DNA from: Salvia splendens
Taxonomy: Eukaryota > Streptophyta > Magnoliopsida > Lamiales > Lamiaceae
Direction: 5' to 3'
Assembly (NCBI RefSeq): GCF_004379255.2
Contig: NC_056046.1
Span: 8,184,001-8,248,000 of the forward strand
DNA length: 64,000 nt
The notes under the pieces were generated by a model, which searched no databases, was not told where the DNA came from, and worked only from the letters and a program-made list of their open reading frames with translations. Position numbers and translations under genes: made by a program. Below, piece by piece: positions 1 through 10,951 of this stretch; positions within the stretch are counted from its first letter, which is position 1; every line of letters begins with the position of its first letter.

Positions 1-2095
1 CCCACTCCTCACACAATCGTCCATGCACGCCGGAGCCAGCCGCCCCGACGTCTTCCCATACGAATTCCAGCACATCGCCGCCTGAAATCCACCGTATCTC
101 GCCGACGGCTCGAGCTCCACGCCAACCAGCTCGACGTCGATGCACGGCACCGAGCTGCTGCACGCAAGATGGATCGGCTGCGCCGTATAAGTCCCCCTGA
201 TCCCATCGAACCGAACCCCGGAGATCGAAACGGCCCCGGTTTGATTCTTGCAGACGTTTTTGTCGCAGTAGTATTGATCGATCATGATCGGAACCTTAAC
301 GTCGGTAGCCTGTATGTCGGAGAACGTCACGTTCTTGACGGACCCTTGCCCGCCCTGCCACGTCTTGATCCTCGCCCCGTAGAGGGTCCCGCGCATCGCG
401 ATGTTCTCCACTAAGACGTTGGAGACGCACGCCGCGACGCGCTTGTCCTTGCCTAGCCCTCCTATGCTGCATATTGTAGAATGGTTAATATCAAAATAGA
501 AAAAAAAATAAAATGGATTATAGGGCCTTGATTTGATAATTAAAGATATATTACACATTAATTTATTTTCCTTTGTCCGCAATTAGAAGTCTCAATTCAC
601 TTTTACTTCAAATAGGTCACGTATTCTACTAGCTCATTTCATTCACAATTTATTATAAAACTATATAAAAGGAACCGAAACTCAACAATGACTGCTAATT
701 TGCGGCCAAAGGGTGTACAAAATATCCGGATACTATTACAGTTTTAAAAGAAGTTATTTAAGATTTACCTTATGCCATGGCCAGGGCCACAATTGATGTG
801 ATGGACATGGATGTTGGAGCAACCTGTTTGTATCGAGACACAATCATCTCCTGTTTCAAGAGAAAATCCAAGAATTAGAGCAAGAATTGGGGAGATAGAG
901 AAGGGAACAGAGAGAGAGAGAGAGAGACCTGTTCCAATATCAGAGTGAAGGATTTCAACATCTTGGGAGTTTTGGAGATGGATTCCATCAGTGTTTGGGC
1001 TGTTTTCAGGTGCAGAGATTGTCACATTTTTCACCTTCACTCGCTTCGAGTCATCAAATTTGAGGTGGCACAAGGGGCTGTTTATGATACTTATATCATT
1101 AACTTTTATATCATAGCTTTTGTAGAATCTCATAGCCTGTTTTTCAACCAACAAAACTTGTTTTCAAGAACAATGTATGTAAAGAAATGGTGTATAGATT
1201 GTGTATTTACATGCAATCAACCACGAAAGAACGAAGATTCTTACAGTTGGTTTGATGTCTGATATTCTCTTTGCTTTCTTCTTTGATGAAAGGAAAGAAG
1301 AATCAGAGTTCAGAATTCTTTCCATGGCTAAAAATATGGAGTATAAAAAAGAAAAAGAAAGGAAGGTGCATTACTTGATTAGGCTGAGAAGAAGCCCACC
1401 AGTTTGAGCCTTGGCCATCAACTGTGCCAGCACCTTTTATGGTGAAATTCTGCAGCCATTTGAAATTCATCCATTGATATAAACTGGATTTTGGCGACGA
1501 CCAGATTTTTGAAGGGGCCAAAAGGGTCCCGTCTATCTGTGCAATAGTCCGCAAATCATAAATCGTTATACAAAAAAGTTTTAAGCCAAGAAAATGAAAA
1601 AAAAAATCCACACTTCACCTGCAAAACAAGATTAGGCCTACATGGTCCTTGCAGAGTGAGGGGCTTGATCAGAAACTCGAGCCCCACCGGTATCTCAACA
1701 ATGCCTCCAGTCACTTTGCAGGCCGATTTCCAAGCTTTTAGAAGCGCCTAATTGATCATTGCAACACATGAGAAGAAAAAAGAATGTATGTTAGTTCAAG
1801 AAAATGCATTCATTTTTTTTGTGCAACTTGCAATTTTTTTCAGTACCTTTGAGTCATCAGAGACTCTGTTAGCCCTAGCTCCGAACGACAAGATGTTGAA
1901 CACGGGAGGGCCGGAGTTTGGCAGTGGAGATGGTGCAGGGGCAAGAGATGCATCTCCATGTCTGCTCCTTTTGTTCTTGTGAATTTTGATCTTCTTTCCA
2001 TGGTGTTTTCGCGCCTCGATTGTGGAAAATGCAGCTAGAATGACAAGGCATAGCACAAGAAAGAGTAGAAGAGAGGAGGCTTTGGCCCTCTTCAT
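1..2095 (-). CDS. Polygalacturonase (glycosyl hydrolase 28), 3' end cut by window edge
   Basis: A pectin-degrading secreted enzyme that would hydrolyse polygalacturonan in the cell wall. Six exons fit GT-AG rules: 1847-2095, 1619-1747, 1375-1536, 929-1136, 769-850 and 466 down to base 1. All four GH28 signatures are readable: SPNTDGIHLQ (exon 4), GDDC (exon 5), GPGHG (exon 5 end) and RIKTW (exon 6). The N-terminus is a clear signal peptide (MKRAKASSLLLFLVLCLVIL) followed by a basic, Pro/Ala-rich stretch. I chose the ATG at 2095 because the in-frame ATG at 2191 lies upstream of a TATA box at 2177-2184. The reading frame is still open at base 1, after CMDDCVRSG, so only a short C-terminus should be missing. 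The family assignment is firm. The exact orthologue is inferred from neighbours to be of At1g70500/At1g23460 type. Confidence 0.93.
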
Positions 2096-2176
2096 CTTTA
2101 AAGATGATCTTTTTCTTGCAATGAACTGTTTTTGAGTGTTTAGAAGCAGGGGAATTGGGGTAGTTACTGATGACAG

Positions 2177-2184
2177 TTTATATA
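2177..2184 (-). promoter_or_regulatory. TATA box of the polygalacturonase gene
   Basis: The minus strand reads CTATATAAAC here, about 80 bases upstream of the chosen ATG at 2095. This is normal spacing for a plant core promoter with a short leader, and it supports that start over the ATG at 2191. Confidence 0.6.
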
Positions 2185-2199
2185 GTTGCATGCTGCAGA

Positions 2200-4374
2200 A
2201 ACAGACATGGGCATTGGGGTGAAGTTACATGATTGCCCTTTTGAAAAGTTTTGTAATAGTGCAAGAATATAAACATTGCTAGTAATTTGGGCAATTAGTT
2301 GTAGATTATCTAGTTGTAAAGTTTAGCTTCTTGTCTTCCTTTATTTTGGTTAGTGGAAGTTTACAATGCATCACACTATGCAAAGATTCAGTTTTTCTTG
2401 CATATTTTTTTGTGGGAATATTTTGTATTGTAGTGAGTCATATTTTAACATCTAATAGTTGATTGACAAATAGACTAACTTCTCAGAAGCCTCCTTATCA
2501 ATGTATTCTATATACTTTCTTTTATGCTTTATTATAGTGTGACAAAGCACTTCAGTTGTTTGCACCAAACTAAAAATAACCAAACAAATAGAAGTGTCTT
2601 ATCCTGTAGTGAATCCAGTACCCATATAAGAATATCACTAGAATAATTTATAGAAGTAGGTGAGTTCAAGTGGTCCTAGGTTTTTGTAGCTCTCTCTTGC
2701 ACCAAACAAGGTTGTCATCCCAAAAATTATCACCACGCTCTCAAAATGGTTTCTTGTGTGTAAAGTTTACTTTATTTAGCCAAAAAGTAGGTCTATGAAA
2801 CAAAACATAAAATACAACCTGACTAGAATGATTGGTGAAGAAGCTGTGACAGGTTATTTAGTTTGTGGGGAGAGGGTAAATGGGGCACACAAAATGGTGA
2901 GTCCCATGTGGGGTTTACAAAGTGCAAAAAGAAAGTGAGTTTTCTTTATTAATATAGGGCATTATAGCATTTTGAAAATGTCTATATCTTTTACTGATGT
3001 ATTTGGATGTTTGTGTATCTCGGGGCTTGAGTGACCAAGTTTGGGCGGTTGGTAAGCTATTGAGAATCCAATCATTCATAAAATACCTAAAATCCATCTG
3101 AAATTCGAGTTTGAGTTTGAGTTTGAGCTAGTGCTAGTGCGTAATATCGATCATTATCTTTAATGAAAATATGCTCAGATCTCAGACTAGCATTATCATG
3201 GTCAGCTCAATTACACCCTACTGCAATTTTGGATTTAGGGGAAGCTTTAACCAAAATTTATTAATCATATTAACCTTTTATTTATTTTTAGCCAACAATG
3301 TTTGATTTCAACACCCAAAATCGTTGACGGAATCACAACCTCACATATTGCGAAGATGGCATAGATCAAAGAGTGCAATATCACTATCTCATTGATAAAA
3401 AGAAATGTAATCCATTAGAATTTGCATCGATACCCCAACAGCCAAGCCCAATCGGAGACAAAAATTCAGAGACGGCAGAACCGATAGTTCAGGCCCAATG
3501 GGCTTTTTATTCACTGTTGTGCTCCTTTCTTTTAGTTGAGTATCGAATCTAAATTTGCTATGTCTGAATAGGAGTCCCATTTCTTTTCAATTCTTTTTAA
3601 GTTCTAAAAATGCTTCGTATTAAGAAAAGTGTGTTGAAGAAAGTTTGTAAAATATGAATCTCACTTTTATATAATTTTAAATAAGTTGTGAGTGAAACGA
3701 GTTAGTAGAATGCGAGTCTCTTAACCTTTATAGAAATAATGAATCAGAGCTACTATTTGTAAACGAACCAAAATAAAAAAAATTAGAATTCTATCCATGA
3801 ACGGAAGGAGTATTTTTTTTAAAACATAAAGGACGTTGATTAATGTACTCGATATTAGTATTTTTTGTCTCTTACAGGCTCTTATCAGAACTAAAATTTC
3901 ATGAAAATTCTATCCCCATAACCGTTACTTATAAAACTGAAATATAAATGCATATAGAGAAAAATAAATCAACAACTAGAAGATATTGGGCTCGAAATTT
4001 GAAAATCAGCAAAGTTAGTAAGTTACACTTCATAATTCAGTGGTTGACTCAGATCGTTGATTGAAGTTCACCGGAGTTACGGTGTCACAAATACTATTTT
4101 TACATTTTCAAAATAGGAGTATTAATTTTAAAAGCTTGCGTAACATAGTCATATTGGGAGATCATCACAATAAAAAAACAAAATATAGTGGTGCAGGCAC
4201 CGATGCTGATGCACGTGTATAGAGTCAATTCATTAATCATATATCCATATTACTCAATAATTTCGTAGTAACTACATAAATCATTTCTCAATATTTCTAA
4301 TTGTTTAATCTACTACGTCTCTTTCCCTGGAAGGCTGGAACTTTGACCCTCTCTCCTTTCTCTATTGCAGTATA
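2200..4374. other. Intergenic DNA between polygalacturonase and CRK copy A
   Basis: AT-rich with no convincing coding exon. It holds the divergent promoters of both flanking genes. A decayed Stowaway-type MITE lies at about 3655-3810: its right part (GAGTGAAACGAGTTAG ... GAACGGAAGGAG, then TA) is homologous to the clearer copy at 49498-49653, but no good left terminus is visible. A W-box core (TTGACC, 4343-4348) lies just upstream of the CRK start codon. W-boxes are common in CRK promoters, so this is suggestive only. Confidence 0.6.
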
Positions 4375-4438
4375 ATGTCCAAATTGATGATCATAGCTGC
4401 GTTGATTCTGCTGTTTGCAAACACCTCATTTGCAGATC

Positions 4439-5053
4439 TGATGGGGTACGGACTAAACAAGCCCAACAGCAATGACGGCCCATCAGCCCGAAGCCCAAGG
4501 AAGAGTATGAGTTCGGCATGACCAAAGAGTTCGGATGAGTTCGGCATTACCAAAGAGTTCGGCCTCAGCCTACAGCTCGGTAAAAGCCAACCAATCAAGC
4601 TCTGCTCTCAGGTCGGCATCAAGCTCTACTCTCAGATCGGCAACCAAAGCAGTTCGGTCTCAGTATTCGACCGAACAAGGAGTTAGTGGACCCATGCAGG
4701 ATTTCCACAACTTCCAACACACCCACTACCACGTGGCGTCAACTCAGGCCACGATCTTAGGCCATGACCTACACGACATCCACGACCTAGAGTGATGATG
4801 TAAGCCACGATCTTAGTTCAATGTATAAATAGAACTTAGATCTGGTAGAAAAGGGTTAGAATCTCTCTAGAGAAATAATCATATAGCAAGTCTGTGTTGT
4901 AAGCTGTAATTCGCAGATCAAGCAATACAAACCTGCCCCCATTTCTCCCCGTGGACGTAGATTTACCTCTGTAAATCGAACCACGTAAAATTCTCTGTGT
5001 CGTAATTTATTTTTACGAGCATTTATCATCATCAAAAATTCGCCGATTCATCA
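4439..5053 (+). repeat. 5' LTR of the Gypsy element
   Basis: Begins TGATGGGG and ends ATTCATCA. It contains repeated AGTTCGG and AGCTCGG motifs in its first third, a TATA box (TATAAATA, 4824-4831), and a stem-loop at 4950-4985 near the end. The 5-bp AGATC immediately precedes it. Confidence 0.95.
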
Positions 5054-5054
5054 C

Positions 5055-5070
5055 TGGCGCCGTCTGTGGG
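5055..5070 (+). promoter_or_regulatory. Primer-binding site, TGGCGCCGTCTGTGGG
   Basis: One base after the 5' LTR. The complementary tRNA 3' end would have acceptor strand AGACGGC, pairing with GCCGTCT. That fits a plant tRNA-Lys, though I could not verify it. The same 16 bases follow the 5' LTRs of both copia elements (20659-20674 and 51950-51965). Confidence 0.8.
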
Positions 5071-5128
5071 AATCAGAGAACCAAATTTGTGATAAAGCGA
5101 ATTTTTGACCATTTTTTCAACCCAAAAA

Positions 5129-6181
5129 ATGCATACCAGATCGCAGAGTACCCGTATTCCTGCCCGTGAGAACCAGGAGGAAGCCAATCCATCCCATAGG
5201 TCTGGAAAACAGCCTAGGGATAAATCCACCACCAGTTCTCATGGCGGAGGAACAAGCCGCTCCAAAAGCCGTCACACCGAGTCTTCCCAGCAGCCCGATT
5301 TGAACGGGGCTGTCAAGCTGTTTTTGGCTGAAAAGCAGGAGGAATTCTTAACCTTCCTGCAGAGAAGCCAAAAGCAGCCGGAGGCGAAAACGGCGGATTC
5401 TCCCTCTCCCTCCATACGAGACAGTCACTACCGCAGTAGTGTCATGTCTTCCAGGAGAAAGAATCCTCGGTACCGGAATCACAGGCGAACTCCATCTCCT
5501 CCATACCGAAGAAATGTCGGGTTCGCCATGTACGGAGCATTGAGGACTCCGTTCTCGGACGATATTACCCGAACTCCCCTTCCACAGAACTACCGAACTC
5601 CGTCGATGACTTATGACGGGTCGGTGAATCCTCATGACTTCCTGGGACGCTATCAGTATAACATGGCGAACCAGGGTCTCAATGAGGTCCACATGTGCAA
5701 GCTGTTTCCCGAGCTGCTAATCGGGAACGCAAGAAGGTGGTTCGATAGCCTCCCTCAAGGCAGCATTAGATCCTACCGAGATCTAATGGATGCTTTCCAC
5801 AGGAGGTTCTTTCAGAAAGCGGAAGCCAGAAGCACTTCGGCTCAGCTGCTTTCTATACGTCAAGGTCGCGACGAAAAGATCAGCGATTTTATGACGAGAT
5901 TCCACAAGGAATGCCTACAAGTAGATAATCTCAATGATCTACTTGTCATTTCGGCATTCCAAAAGGGAATCCTGCCCGGAGCTCTCTACAGAAAGCTCGT
6001 GGAGTGCGGTCCGCAAACAGCTCAAGAGATGTGGGACATTGCGGACAAGTTTTCTCGTGCCGATGAGGCAGACCGTCGAAAACGGTCTTTAGACAGCTCA
6101 TCCAGAGAAGACAAAAAGAAGCCCGGTCATAGCGATCAGAGGCATCCTCGCCGAACACCTTCTCCACTAAAGGAGAGATAG
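5129..6181 (+). CDS. Gag polyprotein of the Gypsy element
   Basis: 350 aa from the first ATG (MHTRSQSTRIP). A longer reading frame from 5105 would need a TTG start. The N-terminal third is Ser/Arg/Pro-rich and basic. The centre has the retrotransposon gag core typical of Ty3/Gypsy elements: a DFLGRYQYNMANQG region, then LLIGNARRWFDSLP, then FHRRFFQKAEARSTSAQL and FMTRFHKECLQV. The C-terminal end is highly charged with no CCHC zinc knuckle before the stop at 6181, so the knuckle and everything downstream was probably lost in the internal deletion. This protein would form the particle in which the element RNA is packaged. Confidence 0.85.
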   Translation: MHTRSQSTRIPARENQEEANPSHRSGKQPRDKSTTSSHGGGTSRSKSRHTESSQQPDLNGAVKLFLAEKQEEFLTFLQRSQKQPEAKTADSPSPSIRDSHYRSSVMSSRRKNPRYRNHRRTPSPPYRRNVGFAMYGALRTPFSDDITRTPLPQNYRTPSMTYDGSVNPHDFLGRYQYNMANQGLNEVHMCKLFPELLIGNARRWFDSLPQGSIRSYRDLMDAFHRRFFQKAEARSTSAQLLSIRQGRDEKISDFMTRFHKECLQVDNLNDLLVISAFQKGILPGALYRKLVECGPQTAQEMWDIADKFSRADEADRRKRSLDSSSREDKKKPGHSDQRHPRRTPSPLKER

Positions 6182-6304
6182 CGGTCATCCGAGGTGATCG
6201 AAAAAGAGCAAGTGTGTTCGCAGATTGCGCTTAAAAGTGCCGAGCAATCAGTTCGGCACCATCAAGCATAGCAATCACAGCAGCCGGAATCAGAGGCCGG
6301 CGAA

Positions 6305-6735
6305 ATGGCCGAAGTCACACCGGAGCCGAACTCGATGGTGTACGGCACTGAAGCCGTGATTCGGTTGAGATCGGCATATCCAGTCCCCGAACTCAATTTC
6401 TCCTCAGAAATGAATGGTGATGGACTGAGAGCCGAACTAGATCTTGCCGAAGAAAGAAGAGAATTGGCCTGCCTAAAAGCAGCCAAGTACAAGGAGCAAG
6501 TAGCCCGGTATTACAACCAAAGGGTGAAGAAGCTGCAATTTCAAGTGGGAGATCTCGTCTTGAGAAACAACGAAGTAAGCCGAGCAGAAAAGCTGGGCGA
6601 ACTCGAGCCCACATAGGAAGGTCCATATCGGGTGTCAGAAGTCCTCGGCAAAGGGTCTTAAAAATTGACTCACGCGTCAGGAGCACAAGTACCCCGAACA
6701 TGGTACGTTTCCAACCTCAAGAAGTTCCATTTGTA
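6305..6735 (+). pseudogene. Integrase C-terminal remnant
   Basis: Recognisable as the end of a Gypsy integrase: SMVYGTEAVIRL, then ERRELACLKAAKYKEQVARY, then VGDLVLRN, and after stop codons EGPYRV, VLGKGS and RTWYVSNLKKFH. Stops interrupt the frame at about 6614 (where the family has Trp in NWEGPYRV) and about 6659. The catalytic core is missing. The remnant marks the right edge of the pol deletion, which removed everything between the gag end at 6181 and here. Confidence 0.75.
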
Positions 6736-6890
6736 AGAGACAGTCCGGTCAGTCAGTCTTATGTGTTTTCTTTGTTTTTTTACTTGTTCTTGTCTCTACG
6801 TGCGTTGTGTCTGTCTATGTGAGTGTCGTCTCTTACAAATAAAACTGAGGTATCTCGTTCTTCAAAGGCTGATCCCCTTTTTAGAACATA

Positions 6891-7290
6891 CAAGCCAACG
6901 ATTGTGCGTCAAAGCTTCTAAAGAGGATACAAGACCACAATTCAGCTTAAACAAGCAGTTCGTCTGAAACGAGCTGCAACAAGCCCACGATTGTGTGTCA
7001 AAGCTTCTAAAGAGGATACAAGACCACAATTCTGCTTAAGAATCAAGCACTTCGTCTGAAACGAACTGCAACAAAAGTCCGATTCTCGCGATAAAACTTG
7101 CCTGAATTAGGACAAGGGAAAGTCCAATCCACGCGATAAAACTCGCCGAATTAGGACGACCATGTCTAGTCAAAGAGGTTTACTGCATAAGACCACTTCG
7201 GTTAACTGGGAAAGTCCGATCCACGCGATAAAACTCGCCGAATTAGGACAAGGGAAAGTTCGATCCCGGCGACGAAAATCGCCAAATTAG
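6891..7290 (+). repeat. Two short tandem-repeat blocks in the Gypsy element
   Basis: First block: an approximately 89-bp unit present twice (from 6891 and from 6980), beginning CAAGCC(A/C)ACGATTGTG. Second block (7077-7290): four units of 41-92 bp beginning GT(C/T)C(G/A)AT and containing CGCGATAAAACTCGCC and GAATTAGGAC. No coding potential is evident. Confidence 0.7.
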
Positions 7291-7298
7291 AACACAAA

Positions 7299-7609
7299 GA
7301 CGAGTCCGGTCAAAGATGTTTATTTCATCAGACCAAAGACGAGTCCGGTCAAAGATGTTTATTTCATCAGACCAAAGACGAGTCCGGTCAAAGATGTTTA
7401 TTTCATCAGACCAAAGACGAGTCCGGTCAAAGATGTTTATTTCATCAGACCAAAGACGAGTCCGGTCAAAGATGTTTATTTCATCAGACCAAAGACGAGT
7501 CCGGTCAAAGATGTTTATTTCATCAGACCAAAGACGAGTCCGGTCAAAGATGTTTATTTCATCAGACCAAAGACAAGTCCGGTCAAAGAAGTTTACTTCA
7601 TAAGACCGA
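7299..7609 (+). repeat. 39-bp minisatellite, seven near-perfect units plus a degenerate eighth
   Basis: Units start at 7299, 7338, 7377, 7416, 7455, 7494 and 7533, each beginning GACGAGTCCGGTCAAAGATG. A diverged eighth copy starts at 7572. Since 39 is a multiple of three, the array is open in several frames and produces spurious repeat proteins on both strands. Young homogeneous minisatellites in the 3' part are typical of Tat-type Gypsy elements. Confidence 0.93.
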
Positions 7610-7755
7610 GGACAAGTACGATGAAATTTTTTCGCTAAGCTGTAAATACACAGTGTTAGAAGCGAAAACAAAAACAAAATTTCATTTTCAAATCTTGTTC
7701 GGCACACAACTCCGCTACCCTACAAGATGGCGTTACGCTATTACAAAGGACTATT

Positions 7756-8515
7756 CTACTGTCCAGGGTTGCTAAAGTTGAGCCATCTATTCACAAAATC
7801 CTCGTGAAGCTGAGTTCGGGCGTTCCAGGCAGCTGCAGAATAAGCAGGTCGACGAGATGCTCTAATCGACCTACCACCTCTTCTCTGAGCCCGGGAAGCC
7901 CTAGCACCTCGGCGGCGAAGAGTCTCTTCACGAAGCATTTGTTGATCTTGCTCACTCATAATCACAGCTCCTCTACGAACTTCAGCCTGTTCTCGTCTTA
8001 ACGTTTCCGGCTGTTCCAGAGTTCGTTGCTGACTTGGAGTACGGTTTTGAGCAAGTGAATCAAAGGTTTGATCTGGAGTGCGAGCATCTGTTGGCACGAT
8101 ATGCCGAAGGAATCTTTCTATGGAGGGGCGCCGAGAAAGAACAATGTTGTACCGAGAAGCCCAGCGCCGCAATGATGTCACGACTTGTTGGCAAGCCGAG
8201 CTCTCCAGCGCATTGTTCCTCCGGAGTACATTATATTCCTCCCACAGTTCGTCAACTCGACTCTGAACATCTGATATGGTCATTCCCCCGCGCACACGGA
8301 TGTAATCCTCGTACGCAGTCCTCTCAGCAATGGTCGTATTCAGCTCGGCCTCCAGATCATTCTTATCGGACTCTAAGTCCTTATTATCGGCATCCAGCTT
8401 CACCAAACGAGCCAGAAGCTCGTCATTCTTCGTCTGATCGGCTATAGCTCTTTTCTCAGCTTCGTCTAAAGCCGAAGAGTACAGCCGCTTCCAGTGAAGT
8501 ACCTCCAGCTCCTTG
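7756..8515 (-). CDS. Antisense coding block in the Gypsy element, coiled-coil protein
   Basis: Open on the minus strand from about 8515 (after an AG that could be a splice acceptor) to the stop at 7756, about 250 codons. The first half is heptad-rich and charged (KELEVLHWKRLYSS; ESDKNDLEAELNTTIAERTA). Then come an Arg-rich segment and a WNARTQLHEDFVNRW-like C-terminus. No obvious ATG opens the frame, so it is probably a 3' exon. It may be a second gene, or an alternative end of the antisense gene at 8736-10619. Function unknown. Confidence 0.5.
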
Positions 8516-8735
8516 AGAGTTAAGAATACAAAGCAGCTACGTCAGTTCGGCATTTCAGCTTACCGAGCAGGTAGTAAACCACAACAGGAGTAAGAGAGTA
8601 CGAAAGGCTATACGAAGACACAAGAGCAGAAAGAAGAATTTTTTCATTCATAAGAAAAAAATTTTTCTATACAAGGAGGGCTTCAAGGCCATTTTACATA
8701 AAGGAAGAAACTAAACTAAGAGAAGGGAGACGAAA

Positions 8736-10619
8736 TCATACTTCGCTAGCTTCGTCTCCACCTTCTCGGTGAGGTTCAGCTTCCTTCTCATCTGCTTCAG
8801 CTTCAGCCTCTGCCTCCTTGCTCTCCTCAGCCTGCTCGGCGCCACCGTAGCCGATCTGCTGCGTCTCCTGATCGGCTTCCTTCTCCGGATGCCCGGCTCG
8901 CTCGACTTCGGCCTCCCGCTCCAGCGGCTCGGCCTCACCCTCTCCGTTGTAAGTCGAAGCGGGTGAAACGGGTCCCACGGAGGCAAAGATAGCCTCCAGG
9001 TTCTCGTCCCGATCAGCTCGACAACTCCGGACTCGGTCTGCAGAAAGCAGGACCGAGGATGAAGCGAGCTCCTCAAGGAGCGGCAGATTCTGAAGCCGAG
9101 CTGCTATCTCTCGGCTGTACAGAGGCAGCACGACATCGGCCCCCTGCTCGCCCTTATCGGCAATTAGCCTTACCAGGCTACCGACAAAGGCCGAGAACTG
9201 GCTGCTCAAAAAGAGTTTCTCCGTGTAAACACGGAGAGCCTCCCCTTGGGCAACCACGGCAGCAGCATCGCTCCGCTTCGCCTGCTCTCGCTGGATGACG
9301 AGCTGGTTTTTGGCAAACTGAGCTTCATCCTGGGCCGAAATCCTAGCAGCTCTGGCCTTCTCAAATTTAGCCTCAGCCTGTTCGGCCCGATGACAAGCAG
9401 CCGCCAACTTCCTCTGCATCTCGGCATAGTCATTGGACGCTTTGGAGAGTTCGACGGCGACGAGCTTGGAGAGCATATCGTTCCTCTGAAAATGGATAAG
9501 GAAAAAAGTCAACAGAGGGCACCAAAAATACAGGACAGAAGCCAGGCCAAAGAATCAAGAAGACAATTCACCTCGGCGAAGTCCGTGGGCCATAAAAATG
9601 GCTCACAGATATGCTCCGAAGGAGGCGCCAAGACCACGTCTTTCTCTGGCGCTCTCGGGGGCTTCTGGGTCCTCCCCTTCCTACTTGCCGAAGTCGACTC
9701 CGGCTTCTTTGGACCCGAAGAGGTCTTTTGCCTCTTCGGATTCTTCTCGGCATCAGGCGCCGAGCTGGTAGCCTTCTCTTTCTCCGGCTCCTCAAGCTCG
9801 GAGGACTTTCGGATAGCCTTATTCAGCATGAACACTGCCAAAAAGCAAGAAAACAAGGTTAGTTTTCTTCGTTAAAGCAGTAGAGCATAAAGATAAAGAG
9901 AAATCCTCACCCTCGGCCTCTTCGTCCGAAGACGAGATATTGAACACGAGGTCGCCCTTGACGAGCTCAGTTTCCGAATACTGTTTCCTAATCATAGGAA
10001 TCTTATTGAGCTCGCCCTCGAGCTCGGCCAACGGTTCTAACCGAGGATGGGGAATCACGGACTTCGGCCTTCTCCAAGGAAAGCCCGGAGCCGAAGTCCT
10101 ATTATAAAAAAAGAAACGGTTTTGCCATTTCGGCCACTTGGTTTTGCAGAAGGCCCTAAAAGGCTGTAAGGGGATCAAGTAAAACCAAGATCCCTTCCTT
10201 TTAAACTGGAAAAAATTAAGGATTGCCCTCAGAGACAGATCCTTATCTAGCCTACGCAGTTCGGCAGCAAAAGCCGATAAGTGCCTCCAAGAGTTCGGAG
10301 TCACCTGACCTAAAGGGAGTTGAAAAAAATCAAGAAGCTCTACAAAAGGTGGGGGAAGAGGAAAACGAAGCCCGCATTCTAAGCAGGCTTCGTAAACGGT
10401 GGCATAACCCTCCGGCGGGTCGTTAGCCCTATGATCATCGTCGGGAACCACCGCCTTCCCCCCAGGTAAAAAATATTTCTCGTGAAGGGATATCACAGTA
10501 TCCTTACTCAAGATACTGTGAAAATACTCTACGGTCTTCTCCCCGGATTCTTTCCGGCTAGAAGACCCCTTATCCCCTTTCCTACCGCTACCCGACACCG
10601 AAGAAGAAGAAGAAGACAT
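8736..10619 (-). CDS. Antisense spliced gene in the Gypsy element (putative gypsy-type 'transposase 28' family)
   Basis: Three exons join in frame: 9911-10619, 9572-9834 and 8736-9485, with GT-AG introns of 76 and 86 bases. The total of 1722 bases encodes 573 aa. N-terminus: Ser-rich, then a globular region with FPLPPPFVELLDFF and LPLGQVTPNSWRHLSAF, and KWQNRFFFYN, resembling the plant family annotated as putative gypsy-type transposon (Pfam Transposase_28). The middle is Lys/Ser/Pro-rich and nuclear-signal-like (KNPKRQKTSSGPKK). The C-terminus is a long Ala/Glu coiled coil ending in an acidic tail. It lies head-on to the element's sense transcript and starts 333 bases inside the 3' LTR, so LTR antisense transcription could express it. 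It could be an acquired host gene or a lineage-specific extra ORF. Its role in transposition is unknown. Confidence 0.72.
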
Positions 10620-10937
10620 TTTTCTTACTTTTTGAAAGTGAAGAAAGTCTGAAGAAGCTCTTGAAAGCGGAAGAAAATTTCTCGAGAAAGAGAGAGTATA
10701 GAAGACGCAACAGCAAAGGTGTTCAAATGAGGAAGAAAGAGCATATTTATCAGATTCGGCGAAGATTTCAAAATCGTCGCACCGTTTCGAATCCCACCTT
10801 TTCAGGATTCAACGGCCGGATTTTACTGTCGCATTTAATGCAGTCACATGCAAGGCACGTCCCCTGACGTCAGCCTCCCCCGTACCTTTATCCAGAATGC
10901 CGAAGTGACTCGCTTCGCCGAAGTGATTCACTTCGTC

Positions 10938-10951
10938 TTTCGGGGGGGTAG
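10938..10951 (+). promoter_or_regulatory. Polypurine tract of the Gypsy element
   Basis: A run of seven G (10942-10948) then TAG directly abuts the TG of the 3' LTR at 10952, as expected for the plus-strand primer. Confidence 0.7.

Noticed and set aside
2096..2191. Upstream ATG for the polygalacturonase
   Set aside because: It is upstream of the TATA box and would place 32 residues before a clear signal peptide.
5105..5128. Gag start at 5105
   Set aside because: The first codon is TTG; the first ATG in frame is 5129.
7299..7609. 39-bp direct repeats considered as a CRISPR array, or repeat proteins on both strands
   Set aside because: Repeats are contiguous without spacers and lie in a plant retrotransposon; the repeat proteins exist only because 39 is divisible by three.
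8034..8447. Plus-strand ORF of 137 aa in the Gypsy element
   Set aside because: Shadow of the minus-strand coiled-coil block; composition is that of a complementary frame.
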